Source: Pelobacter seleniigenes DSM 18267 (GTDB lineage: Bacteria > Desulfobacterota > Desulfuromonadia > Desulfuromonadales > Geopsychrobacteraceae). From it: a stretch of DNA of 64,000 nt. This document shows positions 55,169-62,779 of this stretch, one piece after another. A program made the position numbers and the translations under genes. The notes below the pieces were generated by a model. That model ran no database searches. It had not been told where the DNA came from and saw only the letters and a list, made by a program, of their open reading frames with translations. Where the stretch lies: positions 1,934,501-1,998,500 of the forward strand of contig NZ_JOMG01000002.1 of assembly GCF_000711225.1 (NCBI RefSeq). The letters run 5' to 3'. Within the stretch, counting starts at the first letter, position 1; the number at the start of each line of letters is the position of its first letter.

Positions 55169-55849
55169 TTAGTCGATAAATTCGCAGCCTTTTTTTAGCA
55201 ACGTCGCCTCGACCCATGCCCGGTCCCAGGTCAGATTTTCAATTGCTTCTTTTTCCCTCACCTCGGCATCGTTTTTAGCCCTGGCTTTTGCCAGAACATC
55301 CTTGGCATCTTGAGGATTTATCACCACGATTCCGTCAGCATCACCGACCAGGATGTCGCCTGGGTGGATGATTAACCCACCACACATAATGGGGAAATTG
55401 ACTTCACCGCCCCCTTCTTTCAGGGGGCCGTTAGGTGTAATGCCAGTGGCATAGACTGGAAAATCAGTGAGGTTGCGCACCGCATCGATGTCGCGAATGC
55501 AGCCATCGACAACAAGCCCTGCAATTCCCCGGCGACGCATCCATGAAATCATCAGCTCACCGGTAATCGCGTAGGATTGTTCATTCTGGGCATCGACGAC
55601 AATGATATCCCCGGGACCTGCCATGTCGATGGCTTGATGCATCAGCAGGTTGTCGCCGGTACGGACTTTAACCGTCAGTGCGCATCCCAACAGCGGAGCT
55701 GTATTCATCGGCCTGATTCGGGAATTCATACAGTTGATCCGGTTCATGCTGTCGCCAATGTTCGCAACCGGAATGGAACGAAAGGGCTCTATCAGCTCTT
55801 GTTTCGGACGGACAAAGTTTTTTTTAACTCTTAATCCTGGATTTGCCAT
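55169..55849 (-). CDS. RraA-like aldolase / demethylmenaquinone methyltransferase-like protein
   Basis: A 226-aa protein of the RraA/HMG-aldolase superfamily. The family's metal and substrate segment GGLVVDGCIRD-type (IAGLVVDGCIRDIDAV) with the Arg-Asp pair, and VDAQNEQSYAITGELM, are visible. True relatives are 4-hydroxy-4-methyl-2-oxoglutarate aldolases and oxaloacetate decarboxylases, so cleavage or decarboxylation of a 2-oxoacid is likely. I chose the ATG at 55849 (AGG about 7 nt upstream) over the GTG at 55903. Confidence 0.85.
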   Translation of the reverse strand: MANPGLRVKKNFVRPKQELIEPFRSIPVANIGDSMNRINCMNSRIRPMNTAPLLGCALTVKVRTGDNLLMHQAIDMAGPGDIIVVDAQNEQSYAITGELMISWMRRRGIAGLVVDGCIRDIDAVRNLTDFPVYATGITPNGPLKEGGGEVNFPIMCGGLIIHPGDILVGDADGIVVINPQDAKDVLAKARAKNDAEVREKEAIENLTWDRAWVEATLLKKGCEFID

Positions 55850-55918
55850 ATACGTACCTGTCATGAAAGATAAGTTTCTGCGCCGTGGATATGGGAAGTT
55901 CACATCATTGTGGAGTTC

Positions 55919-56977
55919 TCAATAGTAGGGAATCTGTTCAACAAAACCCTTCTTACCGTTTGCAAACCAGTAGACAAGGTGCTTAACGGTTTCAGAAGCC
56001 TTCGCAGCAGCGGCCACATCCCCATTGAATCCCTGATGCGGCTGAACATAGATATTGTCCGTTCGGTTGAGGCTCATTTCGACAAGCATTTTCGCTGCGA
56101 GATGGTCCAAATCTGTGGTCGTTGATTTTTGTTTGATGAAGTCGGCAAAATCGCCTTCTTTACTAAAGGCATCAAGGCCGAGACCGATAATTTTTCCTTT
56201 TTTATAGAGTTCAAGTAGCAAGGCTTCCGACGCAATATCACCTCGGGTGACGTTGATAAAGATAAGGTTCTTGGTTGCATGGGAAAAAAGGTCTTCGGAG
56301 AAATAGCCGACATTGTAGAACGGATGGGCGGGATCTTTGGTCAAACTCATACCGCTAAGAATAATATCGCTTGTGGCCATCGCCTCTGTGGCACTGACAA
56401 ATTTAACGCTACTCCCATATTGCTGAGAAAGTTCTTTCTCACGAATATCAACGGCCTGAACAGTCAATCCATTCGCTTGCAGCAGGTCATAGATTTGTTT
56501 TCCAATTCTACCCACGCCAAAAACGGTAGCGATACGATGGGGACCCAGTTCGAAAAAGGATGGCACGGTTTGCCGATTAAATGTCCTGATAGCTTCCGTG
56601 TAGCAATTTAAATAACCGGCTGTCGCATAAAGTAACTTGAGCGCAGTCTGAGCAACGGCGGTGACACAGTATTCTCGCAAAGAAGTCAAATTGACAGAAG
56701 GAGCAAGGTATTCAACCGAATCATAGCCAGCGCCACGGAAAATTACATTTTTACGTGCCCCCTTTAAATATGACGCTGGTACTTTGGAATGTGCTTTAAC
56801 CGTAATCACCTCTGGCAAAGAGGTTTCTGGTTTAGCCAGGAAGTCCTGAATGGTTTCAGATGTGACGAGATAGCTGTGTAAAGGAAGTTTGCCCTCTTTG
56901 ATAGCGGCCTGGATTTCGTTTTCCAGATGTTGCGATTCCATGCCCAGGGCTTCAAAGTGGATGATGTCGTACTGCAT
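55919..56977 (-). CDS. D-isomer-specific 2-hydroxyacid dehydrogenase
   Basis: A 352-aa NAD(P)-dependent dehydrogenase. Rossmann motif FGVGRIGKQ (about 172), catalytic Arg in NVTRGDI and catalytic His in VQPHQGF. It interconverts a D-2-hydroxyacid and its 2-oxoacid. AAGGAG before the ATG. It stands between the racemase homologue and the RraA-like gene, so it probably handles the same carbon skeleton. Confidence 0.9.
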   Translation of the reverse strand: MQYDIIHFEALGMESQHLENEIQAAIKEGKLPLHSYLVTSETIQDFLAKPETSLPEVITVKAHSKVPASYLKGARKNVIFRGAGYDSVEYLAPSVNLTSLREYCVTAVAQTALKLLYATAGYLNCYTEAIRTFNRQTVPSFFELGPHRIATVFGVGRIGKQIYDLLQANGLTVQAVDIREKELSQQYGSSVKFVSATEAMATSDIILSGMSLTKDPAHPFYNVGYFSEDLFSHATKNLIFINVTRGDIASEALLLELYKKGKIIGLGLDAFSKEGDFADFIKQKSTTTDLDHLAAKMLVEMSLNRTDNIYVQPHQGFNGDVAAAAKASETVKHLVYWFANGKKGFVEQIPYY

Positions 56978-57057
56978 GTTGTCTCCTTGATATTACTTAA
57001 TCAAATAGTCGTTTTGGTCGTTTTGAAGCGTTCCAGATCGGCCGATTCTAAAACACC

Positions 57058-58365
57058 TCAGAGTTCTGAATTAGGAAACACCTGTCTCCAGATATCCCGA
57101 TCCAGTTTCCCTTCAGAATTGAAATGGAGTGGGGCTTGCTCACCTACGATCCTGATTCTCTCGTTGCCTTCCAGTTCTGTGGCGACAGCAGGAGAAATGA
57201 GGAGCTTATCCAGATGAAGAGTGTCCAGAATACGAATGGCTCGGATTGAGTGAGCCGGCACAGAAGAGGTTTTGACTCCGCAGCGAAGCACATCTTCATC
57301 AGTTTCAAGAACCATCGGCATGCGGACAAAGCTTAGACTGGTACTGGTGATAACATTGGCGTAGGTGTACTCAAAATTGATGCCATCAGCCATGCTCCGG
57401 GGAATAATGTCAGCATTTCCCATGCCGGTAGCATTTCCTTTGGTTTCTTCGGTCAACCCAAGGGTAACAAGGCGGTTTACGTTAGGGCCACCGGTCTTTG
57501 CGGGGGAACCATGTCGGCCGGTAATATTGGGGTCCATCCCTGCCCCGGAAATATTTTTCCCAATTCGGTCAATGATCAACAGATCAAGATCCTGAATAGG
57601 CAGTGACGGCATCAAGGTTTTGGAATAGGCCAAAAGAGAGGCGTCACGGTCCAGGATTTTTTCGGATGTCACCGCCTCAACCAGGCAGGTATTCTCCAGC
57701 GCATTTTCAACCACAGCAAGACCGCCGAGGATGGCAGGCTTTCGTTCCAGAACCATACGTGCCATGGCCGGCATGATGGTGGGAAACTGAAAATAGCCAA
57801 GGCAATGAGCCGCATTGGCACCTTTCTGTTTGCCAAGTCCAATGGTCAGCATCTTGACCAGCCCGCTCTCGTGGGTTCCGGAAAAGGAGGTATGGGTTTT
57901 GACCCGGTTGATGATGAACACGCCATCTGCGTTCCAGGCGTTCTTGTCCATATAAACCGGCAATCCATTGTCGAGCTGTCCAACTTCGACAACCTCCATG
58001 GACGATCGAATCGGGCATCCAACGGTTTCTTCGGTAATACCCAGATCAGCAAGAACTTTTACCTGTCCTGGTCCAGTCGCGCCACCATGACTCCCCATAC
58101 AGGGGATGACAAAAGGTTTGCAACCATTACAGCGAAACCAGGTGACTGTTGAGGCAACCAATGCTGGCAGGTTTGCGATGCCACGGGATCCAACCCCAAT
58201 GGCCACCTCTTTATGCACTGGAAGTTTCAGTGATAACCCGGATTCATTTAGCGCAGTTACGACGGCTGATGGGATGTCCGTGATACAATCATCTGCAAAC
58301 GACTGATATGCAGGGATAAATTCTGGTATCTCAGTCTGTTTGATTAAGTCCTTGAGTATTGACAT
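57058..58365 (-). CDS. LarA-type (DUF2088) nickel-dependent racemase/epimerase homologue
   Basis: A 435-aa LarA-superfamily protein. His in CMGSHGGATG, His in RVKTHTSFSG, Lys in GLVKMLTIGL and His in NAAHCLG match the order of the LarA nickel-pincer and catalytic residues. LarA racemises lactate with a nickel-pincer cofactor, and homologues act on other 2-hydroxyacids. No larB/C/E cofactor genes are in the window. It heads the catabolic cluster behind a sigma-54-type promoter. Confidence 0.83.
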   Translation of the reverse strand: MSILKDLIKQTEIPEFIPAYQSFADDCITDIPSAVVTALNESGLSLKLPVHKEVAIGVGSRGIANLPALVASTVTWFRCNGCKPFVIPCMGSHGGATGPGQVKVLADLGITEETVGCPIRSSMEVVEVGQLDNGLPVYMDKNAWNADGVFIINRVKTHTSFSGTHESGLVKMLTIGLGKQKGANAAHCLGYFQFPTIMPAMARMVLERKPAILGGLAVVENALENTCLVEAVTSEKILDRDASLLAYSKTLMPSLPIQDLDLLIIDRIGKNISGAGMDPNITGRHGSPAKTGGPNVNRLVTLGLTEETKGNATGMGNADIIPRSMADGINFEYTYANVITSTSLSFVRMPMVLETDEDVLRCGVKTSSVPAHSIRAIRILDTLHLDKLLISPAVATELEGNERIRIVGEQAPLHFNSEGKLDRDIWRQVFPNSEL

Positions 58366-58448
58366 ATATGCCTCTGAATTAATTAAAACTGCAGCCCCAT
58401 CCGCTTGTCGTAGTTTTGCAGCTTGGTTTTAAAGTCATACAGGTATAG

Positions 58449-58464
58449 AGCAACAACCTTGCCA
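58449..58464 (-). promoter_or_regulatory. sigma-54 (-24/-12) promoter of the hydroxy-acid operon
   Basis: On the minus strand TGGCAAGGTTGTTGCT: GG (-24) and GC (-12) with exactly 10 bp between, matching TGGCAC-N5-TTGCA at all key bases. It directs transcription to the racemase gene 84 bp away and faces a sigma-54 activator gene. Confidence 0.8.
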
Positions 58465-58507
58465 AAGGGCAGAAGCGCGAAAAAGCTGGCTTTCCCCAAA
58501 AGAAAGG

Positions 58508-58538
58508 TGCATCATTTGTCTTATGCATTGCATCAATT
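58508..58538. promoter_or_regulatory. paired direct repeats, candidate activator sites
   Basis: TGCATCATTT (58508-58517) and TGCATCAATT (58529-58538) start 21 bp apart, i.e. two helix turns, 44-74 bp upstream of the -24 box. An ATGCATTGCAT palindrome (58523-58533) overlaps the second. Probable upstream activating sequence for the adjacent PrpR-type protein. Confidence 0.5.
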
Positions 58539-58579
58539 GAATCATATTTGCACATTTTGACGCATTTGGAGTTTTGAAT

Positions 58580-60493
58580 ATGGAGCCATTGATTGGGCTG
58601 ATCCCACCAAATCGGGAGATCGGGGAGCGAGCCATCAAGGTCGCGGCAATGTTGGGATTGGAAGACCGGATTATCTTAAAAGAAGGGGTCGGGGATATTT
58701 CGAGAATCCACGCCGTCGAATTGGAAAAGCAGGGGGTTGATGTCATCATTACCAGGGGGATAAATTGCGATATCGTCAAAAGTACAGTCAAAACCCCTGT
58801 CCTGGAAATTCCTGTAACGGGTCAGGATCTCGTAACGGTTCTCCATGAAGCTAAAAAGTCGACCAGGATCAACCATCCTCGCATTGCTCTTCTGGCTTTT
58901 GCAGCTATCAACAGGGATATTGCCGGTCTCGCAGAGCTATTGGATATAGATCTTCTGATTTACTCAGTGATTAACAATTTTGAATATATCAGGGGGCAGA
59001 TTCGGCAGGCCATGCGAGAAGGAGCAGATGTTGTGGTTGCTGGCCATATTTCTTCGGGAATAGCCCGGGAGGAAGGACTCCCCACCGTCTTTCTCGATTC
59101 AGGGCCTGCCGCACTGAGAGAGGTTTTTTCGGAGGCCCGGAATGTTGCTTATGCCCGAAAGCTTGAACAGGCCAGAACCCGAAGGCTTCAAACCGTCATT
59201 GACCAGTCTCCAAATGGAGTCTTTGTTGTCGACTCACTCGGCAATATTCAGGCCATTAACACCATGGCGCGACAGATTCTAAATGCCAATATCGATTACG
59301 TAAACAGTAAGGCAACCGAGGTTTTGCCAACCCCATTGGCAGATAGATGTCTGGAATTCAGCACGCCGATCGTTGATGAAATGCTTGAAGTCAATGGGAC
59401 CCCCATCCTGCTAGGGACCGAATTTGTTAAAATGGGTTCGCAGGTTGTCGATATAATTTTCACAATGCAACCTGCAGCCATCATCGGTGAGCTTGAGTCA
59501 AAATTACGCAAAAGCCTCCACACCAGGGGACTGACCAGTAATTACTCCTTCGCCGACATTTGGGGCGACTCAAAGGCGCTTAAGAATACCATCACTTGGG
59601 CACGTTCATTTGCTGCCACAGACAGCCCCATTTTACTGATGGGTGAAACCGGCACTGGCAAAGAACTTTTTGCCCAGGCCATTCATCAGGTCAGCCCTTA
59701 TGGCCCAGGTCCTTTTGTAGCCATTAACTGTGCCTCTCTTCCACCGTCATTGCTGGAATCAGAGTTATTTGGTCACGAGGAAGGAGCGTTCACTGGGGCT
59801 CGCAGAAGTGGCAAGCAAGGTCTGTTCGAGATCGCCAACAATGGCACCATCTTTCTCGATGAGATATCGGAAATGGATCATTATGGGCAGACGAGGCTGC
59901 TACGTGTTTTACAGGAGCGCTGTACCATGCGTGTGGGTGGAGATAGGTACATTCCGGTGAATGCCCGTGTCCTTGCCGCTTCGAACCGAAACCTTCGCGA
60001 GTTGGTTGAGAAGGGGGAGTTCCGTAAAGATTTGTTTTACAGACTGAATATTCTACCATTGCAGATTCCCCCATTGCGGGAGCGATATGGGGATGTTTCC
60101 CTTTTGGCCGGCCGATTTGCGGACATTTATAAAAAAAAGTATGCAAGCTCTCTCAAGTTAACAGAGACCATCATGACTATACTCGAAGGACATCCTTGGC
60201 CTGGAAATGTCAGGGAGTTGGCCGGGGTCATTGAGCGCTTAGCTCTAATGGCACGTAATGCTGAAGTCACTGACAGTTTTGTTCGGTCGCAGTTGTCGAT
60301 GGAAGATCGTGTGCCTGAAGCCCCTTATGTCCCCCAGAATGAAAAAGCCGACGAATTGTCCGAGAGGAACAGAATCCTGCAAGCACTAAAACGGCACAAT
60401 GGCCACCAGGGGCTAGCTGCCGATCATCTGGGAATTCACAGAACAACATTGAAGCGAAAAATGAAAGCGTTGCAGATAAATCGCTTCGGTTAG
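58580..60493 (+). CDS. PrpR-type sigma-54-dependent transcriptional activator
   Basis: A 637-aa enhancer-binding protein. N-terminal PrpR_N sensory domain (about 1-175), PAS (about 205-300; FVVDSLGNIQAINTMA), AAA+ domain with Walker A GETGTGKE (about 354), GAFTGA loop for sigma-54 contact (about 401) and Walker B GTIFLDEISEMD, then a Fis-type HTH (ERNRILQALKRH...). PrpR_N domains sense small carboxylates. It is divergent from the racemase operon with a -24/-12 promoter between them, so that operon is its likely target. GGAG 8 nt upstream selects the ATG at 58580. Confidence 0.93.
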   Translation: MEPLIGLIPPNREIGERAIKVAAMLGLEDRIILKEGVGDISRIHAVELEKQGVDVIITRGINCDIVKSTVKTPVLEIPVTGQDLVTVLHEAKKSTRINHPRIALLAFAAINRDIAGLAELLDIDLLIYSVINNFEYIRGQIRQAMREGADVVVAGHISSGIAREEGLPTVFLDSGPAALREVFSEARNVAYARKLEQARTRRLQTVIDQSPNGVFVVDSLGNIQAINTMARQILNANIDYVNSKATEVLPTPLADRCLEFSTPIVDEMLEVNGTPILLGTEFVKMGSQVVDIIFTMQPAAIIGELESKLRKSLHTRGLTSNYSFADIWGDSKALKNTITWARSFAATDSPILLMGETGTGKELFAQAIHQVSPYGPGPFVAINCASLPPSLLESELFGHEEGAFTGARRSGKQGLFEIANNGTIFLDEISEMDHYGQTRLLRVLQERCTMRVGGDRYIPVNARVLAASNRNLRELVEKGEFRKDLFYRLNILPLQIPPLRERYGDVSLLAGRFADIYKKKYASSLKLTETIMTILEGHPWPGNVRELAGVIERLALMARNAEVTDSFVRSQLSMEDRVPEAPYVPQNEKADELSERNRILQALKRHNGHQGLAADHLGIHRTTLKRKMKALQINRFG

Positions 60494-60987
60494 TACAAAA
60501 GCCCCCCCCCGCTTTTTTTATGGTTCTTTTGCGAGCCGCGCATTGTGACGGGCGGCTTTTTGTGCCAAAAATCAACCTGATCAGGTCCTCGCTGCCAGCC
60601 CTTCACGGATAACGACCCGCCTGACACCGAACTTCTTGATGAGACGGGGTTCGGAAGGTGGCGACTCGTGTTGATGGCAAATTTGATGGCGGACTTCATC
60701 TGGCAGTGAGTCTTTTGTTGACTCGACTGGCTCAAATTTTTCACTAATTCATACTACGAATTGGTTAAAATATTTGTTTTATATGGATTTTTAATAGATC
60801 TCATTATTTTAATTCTTATTAGTAGTTGACGTGATGAGTTGTATCGATTAACGTCCGATCAATCTATGATTATTTCATGGCACCATTCATTTCTTCCCTT
60901 TTCAGGTGACAGAAAGCCGCCGGTTGAGTACATGGATGGTATGGGGTCATTTTCAGTCTCACAGGGAGCTGTTAGCGGAGGAGCTTC
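60494..60987. other. interval between the activator and the ThDP enzyme
   Basis: It starts with a C9 run (60502-60510) and a terminator-like AGCCGC/GCGGCT stem with T5 (60534-60561). A weak promoter-like TTGACG (60826) with TAACGT lies 130 bp before the ThDP gene. I see no gene. Confidence 0.45.
60534..60561 (+). terminator. probable terminator after the sigma-54 activator
   Basis: Stem AGCCGC (60534-60539) with GCGGCT (60552-60557), 12-nt loop, followed by T5. It lies about 40 bp after the stop codon. Confidence 0.55.
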
Positions 60988-62652
60988 ATGCAAAATTCAG
61001 CAGGTATGCGCCATGGTGGTCAGATTGTTATCGACCAATTGAAGATTCATGGCTGTGAGCGGGTTTTTTTTGTTCCCGGCGAGAGCTTTCTTGCGGTGCT
61101 CGATGGTTTTGTGGATGTCCCGGACATTGAACCCGTGGTTTGCCGCCAGGAGGGTGGGGCGGCAATCATGGCGGAAGCCTATGGTAAGCTGACCGGGAAA
61201 CCTGGTGTGTGCATGGTCACCCGTGGTCCCGGTGCAACCAATGCGTCCGCCGGGGTGCACATCGCCCAGCAGGACAGCACGCCGATGATCCTGCTGATCG
61301 GGCAGGTCGCCCGGCATATGGTTGACCGGGAAGCCTTTCAGGAAGTGGACTACCGCAAAATGTATGAACCCCTGGCGAAATGGGTGGCCCAGATCGATCA
61401 GATCGAGCGCATTCCGGAATACCTCAGTCACGCCTATCACGTCGCCACCTCCGGTCGCCCCGGACCGGTCGTGCTTGCGCTGCCGGAAGACGTCCAGTCC
61501 GCCTATGCGAAAGTTGCCGACTGTAAACCCTACACCAAAGTCGAGGCGCGTGCCGCGCAGGACGATGTGGCCGCATTCCGCAGTATGCTCGAAGAGGCGG
61601 CCAGGCCGTTGGTGATCGTCGGCGGCCATCCCTGGGACGCCACTGCGACGGACAACCTGGTCCGCTTTGCCGAGCGCAACGGGATTGCGGTGGCTAACGA
61701 GTTCCGTTTTCAGGACTACATGCCCAACCTTCATCCCAATTATGTCGGCGATGTCGGCATCGGCATCGACCCCAACCTGGCGCGGATGATCGCCGAGGCC
61801 GATCTGATTGTGTTGCTCGGGGCGCGCCTGGGTGAGATGGCCAGTAGCGGTTATAAACTGCTGCAGATCCCCTGTCCCAAGCAAAAGCTGATTCATATCT
61901 ACCCCGGGTCGGATGAACTGGGGCGGGTCTATCGGCCGGACCTGGCCATCAACGCTTCGCAGCCTTCGTTCCTGGCCGCTGTGGCCGCCATGGAACCGAT
62001 CAACGGCGCAGACAACAGTGCCTGGATCGCATCCGGACATGCCAACTATCTACAATTTGCGGAACCCTTTGACACCCCCGGCGCCGTTAAAATGGCACAT
62101 GTCATCAGCCAGCTCTCCGCGATTCTCCCCGACGATGCCATCATCACCAACGGGGCCGGCAATTACGCGGCATTTCTGCACCGCTTCTACCACTACCGGA
62201 GCTTTGGCACTGAGCTGGCGCCGACCTCAGGCTCTATGGGCTACGGCTTGCCGGCGGCGATCTCGGCCAAAGTACACTATCCCAAGCGCGAGGTGGTTTG
62301 CGTGGCCGGGGATGGCTGCTTCATGATGCATTGCCAGGAATTCGCCACCGCCGTCCAGTTTGGCGCCAATATTATCACCGTCATTGTCAACAACGGCATC
62401 CTCGGCACCATCCGCATGCATCAGGAGCGGAACTATCCTTACCGAGTCAGCGGCACAACCTTGCGTAACCCGGATTTCGCCGCCTATGCCAAGGCCTTTG
62501 GCGGCTATGGCGAGAAGGTCACCCGCACCGAAGACTTTGCCGGTGCTCTGGAGCGTGCCCGCAAAGCCAATTTGCCGGCAATCATCGAATTGAGGGTTGA
62601 CCCGGAAGCGCTTAGCGTGGCCAAAACTCTTTCCGAGATCCGCAATGGCTGA
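60988..62652 (+). CDS. thiamine diphosphate-dependent enzyme (acetolactate-synthase-like)
   Basis: A 554-aa enzyme of the ILV/POX family: N-terminal pyrimidine-binding domain with catalytic Glu in CRQEGGAAIM, a central domain, and a C-terminal diphosphate domain with GDGCFMMHCQ...VNNGIL (GDG to NN motif). Family members decarboxylate 2-oxoacids and transfer the active aldehyde, or form glyoxylate/oxalyl products. The specific reaction is unknown; it lies beside the hydroxy-acid cluster and could use its 2-oxoacid product. GGAGG 6-8 nt before the ATG supports 60988. Confidence 0.85.
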   Translation: MQNSAGMRHGGQIVIDQLKIHGCERVFFVPGESFLAVLDGFVDVPDIEPVVCRQEGGAAIMAEAYGKLTGKPGVCMVTRGPGATNASAGVHIAQQDSTPMILLIGQVARHMVDREAFQEVDYRKMYEPLAKWVAQIDQIERIPEYLSHAYHVATSGRPGPVVLALPEDVQSAYAKVADCKPYTKVEARAAQDDVAAFRSMLEEAARPLVIVGGHPWDATATDNLVRFAERNGIAVANEFRFQDYMPNLHPNYVGDVGIGIDPNLARMIAEADLIVLLGARLGEMASSGYKLLQIPCPKQKLIHIYPGSDELGRVYRPDLAINASQPSFLAAVAAMEPINGADNSAWIASGHANYLQFAEPFDTPGAVKMAHVISQLSAILPDDAIITNGAGNYAAFLHRFYHYRSFGTELAPTSGSMGYGLPAAISAKVHYPKREVVCVAGDGCFMMHCQEFATAVQFGANIITVIVNNGILGTIRMHQERNYPYRVSGTTLRNPDFAAYAKAFGGYGEKVTRTEDFAGALERARKANLPAIIELRVDPEALSVAKTLSEIRNG

Positions 62653-62779
62653 GTGGGGCTCAGCATATAGCTGCCCTGGGTCGTGTTGACTCTTCTGATG
62701 GTGGGATGGCCCTGCTCGGGCTGCTCAGGGATTATTCCGGCCAGACAGGCTGACCCGGTTATGGTATGGTCGAGAGGGA

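Noticed and set aside
60861-60895. Sigma-54 promoter upstream of the ThDP gene (TGGCACC)
   Set aside because: The GC expected 10 bp after GG is absent.
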